Assembly (NCBI GenBank): GCA_036897625.1
Contig: JAYMTA010000351.1
Location: 1-30,714 of the forward strand
Direction: 5' to 3'
Length of the DNA: 30,714 bases
From: Pelargonium cotyledonis
Taxonomy: Eukaryota > Streptophyta > Magnoliopsida > Geraniales > Geraniaceae
Part shown: positions 22,401 to 30,714 of the stretch, piece by piece
Layout of the letters: each line of letters starts with the position of its first letter
Numbering within the stretch: position 1 is the first letter of the stretch
Made by a program: the position numbers and the translations under genes
The notes under the pieces: generated by a model
What the model saw: only the letters and a program-made list of their open reading frames with translations
The model's database searches: none
Told to the model about the DNA's origin: nothing

Positions 22401-24918
22401 GCATGTAATTGTGATTTGACAAATGACAAAGGCTCATAACAAGTGGATTCCATAGTTTGCAATTTCTGAAGAACCATAACGGCGGAATCCACTGTTGCGT
22501 TGCTAAGGATCTCCACCAAATCAATGTCTACTGCTGCAAGACTTATTTTTTTACTATGAACAAGGGAATTGAGCTGGAAAAGGACCTCGTATGCCAACTT
22601 GGAGCCCGAGTCATGTTTTACGAGTGGAACAATTTGAGATGGAGAAAAGAATTCTTCTCCATCTTCAAAAATTAGATCCCTCATGTCTTCTCTATAATAT
22701 GGGAAATTTTTAAAGATCTCTGAAGCTGATAATCCTTCTTCAATTTCCCAACAAAATGAAGTAGATATTCCAATAGATTTCATTGTGGAAAAATCTGTTG
22801 AGCGAACCCACAGAAAGTCAAAATCTTCCTTGTAAATGTGGTAACGATCCGGTTTAAACTTTGATTCTATGTCTGGTCCAGAAATCTTTTTATAGATCCT
22901 TGGAGCATACTTGAGCTGGAGGGGAAAAAATAAATAAATTTCAGGTACAATGCTCCCAGAAAGATCCATACAGAGAGAGAAGATATCCAAATCATTAAAA
23001 GTAAATTAGCCAAGAAATAGAAACATGCTACCCAACATCTATGTTGCACGAATACGATTGTAGTACGATACAATATGTATACGAAATATGCAATTTTAAA
23101 AAGAATGTAGAATACGATATGTCATAATACGCTAGGTAAAAATAATATTTATATTTTATATATAGCTATTTTTCTATAAAAATCTGATAATATAAAATTA
23201 TAAATCACTAATATAATGAACTAAATAATTAAACAATCAAATACGATATCCAAATCATCAAAAGTAAATTTAGCCAAGTAATAGAAACATGCTTCCCAAT
23301 ATTACCTGTCAGAATTAGTGATTCCTTTTCCAAAAAGATTTCCTAAGATATGTTACTGTTTAATCTAGGATTCAAATGCTCTCTTTTTACTTATACGTGA
23401 GGAGTAGTGAACATCTAAGCTAAACGCCTTGATTAAGAAAAATATAGAAGAAATTAAATTTGAACCATAACGCTTTCTTTTTCCTTTCAGGTAAGTGTGA
23501 CCTTTCTAATCTTGACTGGATGAATTGACTCATCATAGAATACTCCAAACCAAGCTAGTTGAGTAGATCTTATAAGCTCAAAATTACTAGAGTGAAATTA
23601 TGTCATGTTATTTCATATATAACCTTAAAACCCAGACTCTTTCAAAAATAAGAACAATTAGAGAGAAAGCTAAATTAACATTCAAAATGTGCATTTCGCT
23701 AATGTAAAAGCTTCACTGTTCCACAAGCTACAGGACATAAGTTCATAGCTCCATGCAAATCACGTATTTCAGCTCAACTGAACCATGATTTTCCAAATAC
23801 TCGTAACAAAAAGTCAGTAACCCAGTTAGTCATGATCCACACCTATAGTTATTTATGACACAAGGCGCACAATGGCGCAAACCCCTTCCAGAGCCACGCC
23901 GCGCCTTGTGCAATGGCGCGCCTTTCATAACTATGTCCACATCATGCATAGTATTACTCATCTCATTATGCCTAAATGAATAACCTATTTTATCCTCCAA
24001 ATGCAATCCCAAGAAAAAATGAAGCAGGACAGCACCACACCAGTTAAAATGGACATAATAACAGACATCAAAGAGCAATTTTGAGTCAAAGCACACTCGG
24101 AATAGAATCAATAGATAGAAAAATGTATGACCGTAACGGAACGGAAAAGAACGAAAGGAGAAGCAAGTAATTACTACTAAACAATATAAACTTCACAATT
24201 GACTACACAGAAATCCAGTAACTCTCAATCCAACTCAGTTTAAAAATCAGATAAAAGAACAAGAAAATGTTGTAAAGTTCCTTCCTTTTCTTCAGGATTA
24301 TGAGTAAAATACAGTACACACCTGCAAGAGAACCGCATTCAATTTCCCACCTCCCAAACAGCACCCAACAGCCTCCACCACATCATCGAACATGACATCA
24401 AGCTTGTAACTTTCCTCCTCGTGCGACACCCAAAACTCGACCCTTCTCCTTTCCGGCATAAGCCAGGCCCTGACGCCCACCCACGACTCCATCACGTACA
24501 TCAAATCGCCATTGACGAGGAAACCAGCATGAAGAACACTATCATCGACCCGGTTTCTGGGGTCGACGGGCCGAGGGACAATGTCGTCGATCGGGCGGGG
24601 GGTGACGTCGGTGAGGCGGTACCTGGGATCGGAGTAGAAGGTTTCGTGGAATTTGAGGTTGTGGGTCTTGAAGACGAGGAGTTTCTGGCGGGAAAGCGAA
24701 AGGGCTGTGGATCTGTGGTGGAGGGAAGTGAACTGGACGCGGCCGAAGCCGCGGGACTTCCAGTTCTTGCGCTCCGTGGAGATTTCGAGGGCGAAGATGG
24801 AGTCGGGGCCGAGGGTGGACTCCAGGAACTCCCAGAGGTCTTTGGCTATGGCGGTTTGGGGAATGTTGGAGACCCTCAATGTGGGTCTCTCCGGCATTTC
24901 CGTTCCAGTTGCGCCCAT
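19409..24918 (-). CDS. RDR2: RNA-dependent RNA polymerase 2 (RDR2 type)
   Basis: Four exons, 24918-24322, 22915-20994, 20437-20287 and 20188-19409, with matching phases, give 1149 residues (Arabidopsis RDR2 is about 1130). An RRM-like N-terminus starts PTLRVSNIPQTAIAKDLWEF and contains KSRGFGRVQF. The RdRP core includes CFSDGIGKISLAFAKQIAQK and IRYGGYKGVIAVDR, and the catalytic motif DLDGD at 850-854 is intact within CSGGDLDGDLYF. RDR2 copies Pol IV transcripts into double-stranded RNA for DCL3, feeding 24-nt siRNAs and RNA-directed DNA methylation in the nucleus. The first ATG in frame is at 24918. Intron 1 is 1406 bp and holds two repeat structures (22982-23302 and 23845-23934). Similarity along the whole length favours RDR2 over RDR1 or RDR6. 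Confidence 0.95.
22982..23302. repeat. 57-bp direct repeats flanking a 206-bp insert in RDR2 intron 1
   Basis: The copies at 22982-23038 and 23245-23302 both run from GATATCCAAATCAT through AGTAAATT(T)AGCCAAG to AAACATGCT, with a handful of differences. The 206 bases between them are AT-rich with several ATACGA/TACGAT phrases in the left half. The sequence after copy 2 differs from that after copy 1, so this is not a simple tandem duplication. Confidence 0.7.
23845..23934. repeat. 90-bp palindromic GGCGC-rich element in RDR2 intron 1
   Basis: The left arm starts ATAGTTATTTATGACACAAG and the reverse complement of the right arm starts ATAGTTATGAAAGGCGCGCC. Both arms contain CAAGGCGC and AATGGCGC. 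This resembles a short GCGC-rich repeat seen in many plant genomes. It stands out as a GC-rich island in an AT-rich intron. No certain target duplication; TCCACA lies near both sides. Confidence 0.6.
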
Positions 24919-25054
24919 ATTCTTGATCAAAAAATCGTCTCTCTCTTCTGCCCAAACCGGAAGTTACTCACAGTCGCAGACAAGGGTTTTGGTTTGGGTT
25001 TTAACAAGAGCTTGTTTGGTTAATCTGTAGCAGTGGTTCAAGGAGTTTTATCAA

Positions 25055-25284
25055 GGGCTTGTTTGTTAATGTAAAAGAAGACAAAAGTAAGCAGAGGAAA
25101 TTTATAGGAGTTTTGAGTTATGTTTTGTTTGGTAAATAAACATGTAAAAAGCAAAAGTTAGTTTATTATTGTAAAATTATTACTTTTATTTATTTTTTTT
25201 TTATAAAAGCGCACAGATTTGATTTGAGTCTAAATTTTTAAATTAAAAATAAAATGAACACATAATCATATCAAAACAAGCCCC
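25055..25284. mobile_element. Tourist-like MITE candidate
   Basis: The left end GGGCTTGTTTG and the reverse complement of the right end, GGGGCTTGTTTTG, pair as short terminal inverted repeats. The right flank is TAA (25285-25287) and the left flank CAA (25052-25054), close to the TAA/TTA duplication of PIF/Harbinger elements. AT-rich, about 230 bp, non-coding. Confidence 0.5.
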
Positions 25285-25291
25285 TAACTAA

Positions 25292-25596
25292 GGCTTTGTT
25301 CGAAAACACTTCTCATCTGCAAAAGCCACTAACATATCCATTGAAAATGTGATACATCACCAAAATAACAAATTTTATTTCTTAGTTTTATAATGATGAA
25401 TAAGTAGAAGTAAAGAAATTTACTTATGTCATAAGAAGTAGAGAGAGAATCTATCTTCTATCCAGTTTTGTAATGACTACTTATTAAAATATTGAAATAT
25501 ATTATACAAAATCACTTTTTATTACTTTTGTTGCCAAACAACAGCTACTTCTATAAGTGTTTCTAAAAGTAAGAAGAAGCGTTTCCAAACAATCAC
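25292..25596. mobile_element. Tourist-like MITE
   Basis: The left end GGCTTTGTTCGAAAACACTT and the reverse complement of the right end, GTGATTGTTTGGAAACGCTT, match at 16 of the first 22 positions. TAA lies on both sides (25289-25291 and 25597-25599), as in PIF/Harbinger target duplications. About 305 bp, AT-rich, non-coding, nearly abutting the MITE candidate to its left. Confidence 0.6.
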
Positions 25597-25689
25597 TAAA
25601 CTCAAATCAAACCAAAATAACACAAGCTTATTACATATGAACCAATTTTGGTTCTGTTGAATTTTAAGAAAAATAATAAATCAAATATG

Positions 25690-26210
25690 TGTCGTTGGAC
25701 GTCTGATTGAAGCTCACCAGAGCTGGAGATGGACGTCGGAAAGCAGTCGTGCTCGTCAAAAAGCAACCATGCTCGTCGTTCACGTCGTCGATTCGATGAT
25801 CCAGATCTGCCAGCAACCCACGCCCTCATCGCAAAGCAGTTGTGCTCGTCGAACAGTCTTCGTGAGCCCAGATCGTCACCAAAGGTCTCTTTGTGCTTCA
25901 TCACCAAAGGTCGAGCTATTGAGATCGACGTTGAATCGAGGCCATGGGAGCTCGAACTGTTGAGATCGCTGTCAAATCGAGGCCATGGGAGCTCAAGAAG
26001 TTGAGATCGCCATTGAATTGAGGCCATGGGAGCTCGAATCATTGAGATCGCTGTCAAATTGAGGCCATGGGAGCTCGAGCCGTTGAACCGAGGTGGTGGC
26101 CGTGCTTGTGCTCCGACGATCCTCTGTCGAAGCCACGAACGAGACGATCGCCGGAGCCCACCGTCGATCTTAGTCGAATTGTCTGAGAAGAAGATCATAT
26201 TAGGGTCTGA
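25690..26210. other. GC-rich repeat island, no gene accepted
   Basis: A GC-rich patch in AT-rich surroundings with open frames on both strands (for example 25602-26198 on -). It is built of internal repeats: AAAGCAGTCGTGCTCGTC near 25739 recurs with changes near 25832, and a 41-bp tandem array follows. No protein family is recognisable, and the 41-bp period breaks the reading frame between copies. It may be transposon interior or captured sequence. Confidence 0.4.
25919..26082. repeat. 41-bp tandem repeat, four copies
   Basis: Each unit starts TTGAGATCG and contains GAGGCCATGGGAGCTC. GGCC falls at 25940, 25981, 26022 and 26063, exactly 41 bases apart, and units start at 25919, 25960, 26001 and 26042. 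A partial fifth unit starts at 26083 (TTGAACCGAGG). Each copy carries an NcoI-type CCATGG and a SacI-type GAGCTC site. Confidence 0.9.
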
Positions 26211-26629
26211 TTTGTTAAAAAAATTTAAATTTTATTCAACTTAAGGGCTTGTTTGAATATGAAAGAGAATCATAATTTAAGGGTATTTTACTCATTTCGT
26301 ACAGTAAACTAAGGGTGTTGTAACAGAAAACAATGTTGACAAGTTCTAGTAAGTTTTTCTTTTTTTCTTCAATAGTTTGCAGTGTGCTATGTGCAATTAG
26401 TGTATATCCCATAAGGGTTATATCCCATTTGCCCAAATATATATATATATATATAGATATAGACGAAATTTGAATTGGGCCCAACAGTATCTCATTTCTT
26501 GGGCCAACTATTTAACGTTAACGTCTCTGTAAACCCCAAAATTCGTAGTCAGAAGGTAAAGCTTGGACTGTGGAGTAGTGTTCTAGGGTCTCTTCGATCG
26601 ATACCTGCAGAGAAAAATCAGTCAACGCA
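26211..26629. promoter_or_regulatory. upstream region of NFD2
   Basis: It contains another TAA-GGGCTTGTTTGAATATG phrase at about 26242-26261, which looks like a lone MITE end, and an (AT)n run near 26437-26455. No clear TATA box can be placed; the leader is probably within about 26530-26629. Confidence 0.35.
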
Positions 26630-27767
26630 ATGCATTCTCGTCGCTTCACTGTCTTTGCTGTACTCGTCTTTGCAATCCTCCCTTACATTCAGGTACACAC
26701 CCTTTTAACTTCTGTTTGATTCCTGAGAAAAAGCAGACACTCTCATGCTTTGAATTTTCTGAAACCATTTTTATTTTCTTGTTTGTGTGAGTTGTTTTTT
26801 TGCAGGCGAGCTCGATTAATGCTCTCAACGATCACAGCTTCATATCCTTTTCGCCGTTCTCGTCTGCTCTGGAAACCCTTCAGAAACAAATCGGGCAAGT
26901 TCTCATCTTTCACAGTGTCCAGCTTGCTTTTAATTTCGATATTATGGACCCTGTTTGGTTGCTGAGAAAATGTTGCTTTAAATAAAAGGATGAATCCTCA
27001 CTTTTCCTGTGATTATGATACACCTGTTTGGCTTTTGTTTAGTGTTTAGTGAAGCAACTTTGGACATAAAGCAAACCATACTTATTTAAATTGCCAATTT
27101 ACTTCTTCTCTAGATGTTTTAGGTTTTCATTTCTCCCAAATCAAATCTTCTCGCAAGTAAAATTTTCTGTATCTGTTGAAAATGGTCCCCTTCAATTCTA
27201 TTTTTCCCCTCTGCATCCACATAAAAAGATATGCTTGCATAACTTATTTAATCACTATTTCGTAGCATTGGTATCTAAGTGGCTGTAAACATGTCACATT
27301 TTAGAGTTCATCAGTTTTCGTCTCAATTGATTAGAGATTCATTAACTTTCTCTAAATTCAGGTATACTTTCAAGAGCGTTGGTCTTCTTCGCCGCGCAAT
27401 GACCCATGCCTCATATTCCGAGGAGAACAACAGAGCACTGAGTGTTTTGGGTGTACATGTAATTGAGACTTCAGTCTCTTTGCGATATCTTGGAAAGGAC
27501 ATTGACATTTCATCAAAGGAGTTGAATCGCCTCATATCAGATATTTCCAAAGTGGAAACTTCGTGTGTTGCTGATGGAATAAGTTTGGGGCTTCAGAAAG
27601 TGGTGAGGGTTTCTCCCAAGACGAATTCTTCTACTCCAGCAGTGGTTTGTGGTGCACTCAGAGCTGTGTTTGGTGCTATTGCTGTGGATGCTGGGAAGTC
27701 TGATGATGCCGGAAGTGTTTTCTGGAAAGTGCATGGTGGTGAATTTGGAAGAGCAGTCACACTGTGA
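26630..27767 (+). CDS. NFD2: NFD2-like protein, degenerate RNase III fold
   Basis: Three exons, 26630-26692, 26806-26894 and 27362-27767, give 185 residues (Arabidopsis NFD2, At1g24450, is about 190). The second intron starts with GC (GG|GCAAGT at 26895) rather than GT. The GT three bases further on would break the frame, while the GC donor rejoins QKQIG-YTFKSVGLL as in the family. The N-terminus MHSRRFTVFAVLVFAILPYI is hydrophobic, suggesting a signal peptide or targeting segment. The RNase III-like part begins LLRRAMTHASYSEENNRAL. At the place of the catalytic signature (ERLEFLGD in active enzymes) it has RALSVLGVH, so the acidic metal ligands are missing. NFD2 was found as a nuclear-fusion-defective gene in Arabidopsis gametophytes. 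The TGA stop at 27765-27767 overlaps a GTGAGT donor-like site. Confidence 0.88.
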
Positions 27768-28860
27768 GTTTGATATCTCAATTCACTTTAATCTAAGTGA
27801 TTAATATTTCTAAACTATTTTCCAGTTTTCTTTTTGTAAATTTCTTGCTGCAAAATACTGGCTAGTATATTGCTTTTACGTGTTCTGAAATGAGGTGATA
27901 TTGGATGCTATATCCATGAAAAACTTGGCTATGTATATATTTCCTTCGTTACATGCTATTAAGTCTCTATATCCATAGTATTCTATATATCAGAGGAAAC
28001 GTTTGACATTATTTTGGTGTCTGAAATATACCACTTTCTTTTCTCTTCTGTTTTTTAAGAGGGCTGGTTAGTGTACTATGATATTTCACTTTCTTCCTTC
28101 CTGTATGATTGGTTTGATAGAAGTTGTATGTGCTACTGAGTATGGGCAGTATGGTTTTTAGGTTAAATTTCCTTCATTACATGCTATTGCTTTTCTGGCT
28201 TTTGTTGTAGTGAGCAAACTTCCAAATTTGGTAGACTGAGTGAAAAAGTTTAGTAAATTTTCTGCCAAGCTCTTAAATAAACAACTGTCCTCCAAAATTC
28301 ATAGACTAAAGGTGGTGGATGGCTTGAGAGTGGGTGAGAGCTTGTGTAGCCAAGAACTTGAGTGACTTATATTCTTTTCATGGTTTTGCATATCTACTTT
28401 GTTCTCGAGCTCACATGCATTTACATTTAAGACTAAGGAAGAGTGAGGATTCAACCCAATTTCGCAAGTTTTTTGTTTTGAAAATCAAAGTATTATGCCA
28501 TGCCACGCTGACAACATAATCATCTGCACGGGTTGTTTTGCTTTGGTGAGTGGTGGCACTGTCAATAGGGCTGTTATAGTTCATTTGTAAGTGCTGTCGG
28601 AGGTCAATCCACTTCCAGAGATGCTTTATGTAATTTCTGTTTTATGTAATTCCATTTTTGTCACTGTAGCTATAGATGATAGATCATTCCCCTTATAGCA
28701 GCTGTAATAATGCATCTACTGCTTTTCCAACATCTGGTATCTACTAAAAATAGTTGCCAAAACTCAATAATGCAAGCAACCAAAATGACGCTGTAGTTCA
28801 TTTGAGCTTTTAGCCATGTACTGGAAGTGTTGCTAAAACTCATTTTAACTTTCACCAATA
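27768..28860 (+). other. downstream of NFD2, no confident gene
   Basis: AT-rich, with repeated TTCCTTC(G/A)TTACATGCTATT phrases near 27940 and 28169, probably a small duplication. Otherwise 3' flank, or intron if NFD2 has the alternative downstream exon. Confidence 0.35.
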
Positions 28861-28895
28861 TTGTTCTCTGCCTCACGAGCTGAGTTTGCCTACAG

Positions 28896-29000
28896 TAGTG
28901 TAATGCCTCAGCTTGCTTGGAATCAGGTGCCCATTGACGAGACCATTAATCTTGCATCGATCAACAGGAACTGGAAGGCAGGATTGAATTGGAACTGCGG
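28896..29000 (+). other. exon-like open segment of unknown origin
   Basis: A GCCTACAG acceptor-like site at 28888-28895 precedes an open frame reading SVMPQLAWNQVPIDETINLA and then RNWKAGLNWNCG, followed by GTATGC at 29001. Composition is more coding-like than the flanks. Its phase would fit the GTGAGT donor that overlaps the NFD2 stop. I do not recognise the peptide. It could be an alternative NFD2 exon or a fragment of another gene. Confidence 0.35.
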
Positions 29001-29158
29001 GTATGCTTTCTTTTCATTTTTTAAGTCACACAGCCACCTACACCTTCCTAGTTTAGGAAGTAGCATCTAAAATCCACCTGCGTCAGTTAGAGTATATACA
29101 TGAATGCTGTTCCAAATTCTATTATATTCGCAGTTTTGTTCTTATTGGAGTAGCTTTA

Positions 29159-29580
29159 GGCCTTGTAGACATTCATCTAAAAGGTCTTACTTCTCACAGG
29201 AGGTTGGGAGCTCCTGTGAGATAATTCAACCTCTACTTTATTTTTTATACCAATATTATCCCTAAAAATGTGATGTAATGTTACCTATCTATTATTCCCT
29301 CTTAACCCTCTCTCTCCCTCTTTCTCTCTCTGTTAATTGATATCATCACAATTATGTATCTAGGCTGTAGACCTTATAAATGTGAGGTGTATCGTCAAAA
29401 GTTAAACCATGAGTTTATATCTATTTCTTGTTTCTGTGCGGTGGACTTTTTAAAATGTGCGGTACGCCGCTTCAGATGGTAAGCCCACATGTATATGTGG
29501 GTTTACCTCCTATTTGTTACTTCTGTCTTAGCGGTGGATTCTATTAAATGTGAGGTATACCGGTCAGACGGTAAGTCAAC

Positions 29581-29617
<37 letters not shown>

Positions 29618-29893
29618 AGTTTGCCTCTTTTTGGAAAAGTTAACTCCCTTATCAATTAAATATCTTTTTTATTATTATATTACTTTTTTTACATTAAGGG
29701 CAATATGGTCATTTTACAATATCTCTCCTTTTAGACAATTTTACCAAACAATAATTTTTATAAAAAAAACTTCTTTCAGACATTATTTTACCAAACAAAC
29801 CACATATTCTCTATAGACAATGTAAACTCCTTCCAGCTATCTCTATAGACATTTTACATCTATAGACATGAAGTAGACTTATCAAACAAGGCC
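29159..29893. mobile_element. Tourist/PIF-Harbinger-like non-autonomous element
   Basis: The left end GGCCTTGTAGACATTCATCT and the reverse complement of the right end, GGCCTTGTTTGATAAGTCTA, share the first eight bases and partial similarity beyond. TTA lies on both sides (29156-29158 and 29894-29896). Inside are three diverged copies of a unit containing TAAATGTGAGGT or a variant (about 29376, 29453 and 29545), a compound (AT)n(GT)n run at 29581-29617 and several TCTATAGACA phrases near the right end. Non-coding, 735 bp. Confidence 0.55.
29581..29617. repeat. compound (AT)n(GT)n microsatellite
   Basis: Nine AT units run straight into about nine GT units, inside the Tourist-like element. Confidence 0.9.
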
Positions 29894-29948
29894 TTATTGA
29901 TAAACGGTTCAGCGTTATATTTTAGTATGCGATTAAAATTGTTTAGAT

Positions 29949-30053
29949 GACATTTGGATTAGATTTTGGTACGAGAATGAGTTCTCATTCTAAAACTAAT
30001 TTTTCATGGCTAAAAGGTCATAATGAGAATTTTTTTTTAATCCAAACGCTGTC
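29949..30053. repeat. short inverted-repeat element
   Basis: The left end GACATTTGGATTAGATTTT and the reverse complement of the right end, GACAGCGTTTGGATTAAAAA, form imperfect inverted repeats about 105 bases apart. The interior has its own palindrome (GAATGAGTTCTCATTC). Probably a tiny MITE remnant. Confidence 0.5.
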
Positions 30054-30439
30054 TCGTTAACGTTGTTAAAATGTCAGTTTGATAATTACAGGTTGCTATG
30101 AGTACAATTTTTAATCGTAGGTTGCTGAATGTCACATTCATCGATTAGGTCTTCCCGTAAACGCACAGTTTGTGTTCTGTATTTGCTAAAAATGCACCCT
30201 TCGCAAGTGAGAAACTATGGATGGCTGTCTTCAAGGTTTTGGTGGTGATGACAAGAAACACCTACCTTGTTACATGTTTACTTGCATAGTTACATTTGTT
30301 TGTCTCTCCACCTTTTTAACGTAACCTACTATTCAAGATTTTGGCATCATATACATCAATTTTCAATCAATATTTGCGATATAAATAAGTTTTTTTTCTT
30401 TAATATTCTTTTGTTTTGATAACCCAAGTAACGCTGGCA

Positions 30440-30714
30440 ATTTGGTGTGTGGGGTCCAGCTCAATAATGAAAAAAGGCCAGCTGGACCAGCCCGACCAAG
30501 CACACTCTACTCTAGTCAACCCCACCTAGGCGTGGACCCCACTACCTCCCTCAATCTCATCCCATGTTCTCTCTGGCGACGCACCAGATTCCTCGCCCCC
30601 TCTAACGGCCCCTAAATAATTCCCATTTTACCCCTACCAGATCTGCACCTTCCACATATATATATATATATATATATATATTCATATAGTTGCTCACGTG
30701 ACAGCCAGAGACCT
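30440..30714 (+). promoter_or_regulatory. promoter-like right edge
   Basis: A GC-richer stretch holds GGTCCAGCT (30453-30461) inverted as AGCTGGACC (30480-30488), a GTGGACCC match to the TCP-type consensus GTGGNCCC (30532-30539), a (TA)n run (about 30656-30680) and a G-box CACGTG at 30695-30700. Together these suggest the promoter or leader of a gene starting just beyond the window, probably on +. No coding sequence is visible. Confidence 0.4.

Noticed and set aside
24421-25023. 200-codon + strand frame antisense to RDR2 exon 1
   Set aside because: Shadow of the GC-rich first exon of RDR2, whose - strand reading has clear homology.
25602-26198. 198-codon - strand frame in the GC-rich island
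   Set aside because: It runs through a 41-bp tandem repeat whose period changes frame from copy to copy, and no family is recognisable. Long frames here follow from GC content.
1-30714. CRISPR arrays, tRNA or rRNA genes, viral genes
   Set aside because: No regular spacer-repeat arrays, cloverleaf-like sequences, rRNA signatures or viral replicase/capsid frames were seen. The RdRP at 19409-24918 is the plant cellular RDR type with DLDGD, not a viral one.

Overview
The window is nuclear DNA from a flowering plant. Genes are split by short AT-rich introns with plant-type splice sites, spacers are AT-rich, and small plant transposons (Stowaway- and Tourist-like MITEs, a Helitron-like end, poly(A) retroposons) fill the gaps. 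Protein similarities recalled from memory point to a core eudicot, perhaps Rosaceae; the genus cannot be fixed from the sequence alone. No bacterial, viral, organellar, tRNA, rRNA or CRISPR feature was seen.

Layout, left to right: (1) the last two coding exons of an unrecognised + strand gene (228-929). (2) A Helitron-like 3' end (about 1375-1678). (3) A two-exon LRR receptor kinase of the MOL1 type on the - strand (1915-4856). (4) A degraded transposon zone (about 5560-6810). (5) An eight-exon DEG9-type HtrA protease on + (6952-9164) with intact catalytic residues but a short N-terminus. (6) A Stowaway-like MITE (9335-9597). (7) A UBC4/5/6-type ubiquitin E2 on + (12394-14774) with a probable long 5' UTR intron. 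(8) A pair of nested retroposons (15327-16732), each with its own target-site duplication. (9) A two-exon LRR receptor pseudokinase on + (17161-19094). (10) A four-exon RDR2-type RNA-dependent RNA polymerase on - (19409-24918). (11) A cluster of MITEs plus a GC-rich island with a 41-bp tandem repeat (25055-26210). (12) NFD2, a degenerate RNase III-like protein, on + (26630-27767), with one GC-AG intron. (13) A Tourist-like element (29159-29893) and smaller repeats. (14) A promoter-like right edge.

The genes do not form an operon-like unit; this is ordinary mixed plant euchromatin. Themes do recur: three proteins carry enzyme folds with altered catalytic residues (two receptor pseudokinases and NFD2), and RDR2, whose known role is making transposon-silencing double-stranded RNA, lies among transposon fragments. 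I found no clear undescribed system. The best leads are the short DEG9 copy whose TATA box abuts a transposon-like segment, the GC-AG intron and stop/donor overlap in NFD2, the nested retroposons, and the repeats inside and beside RDR2.
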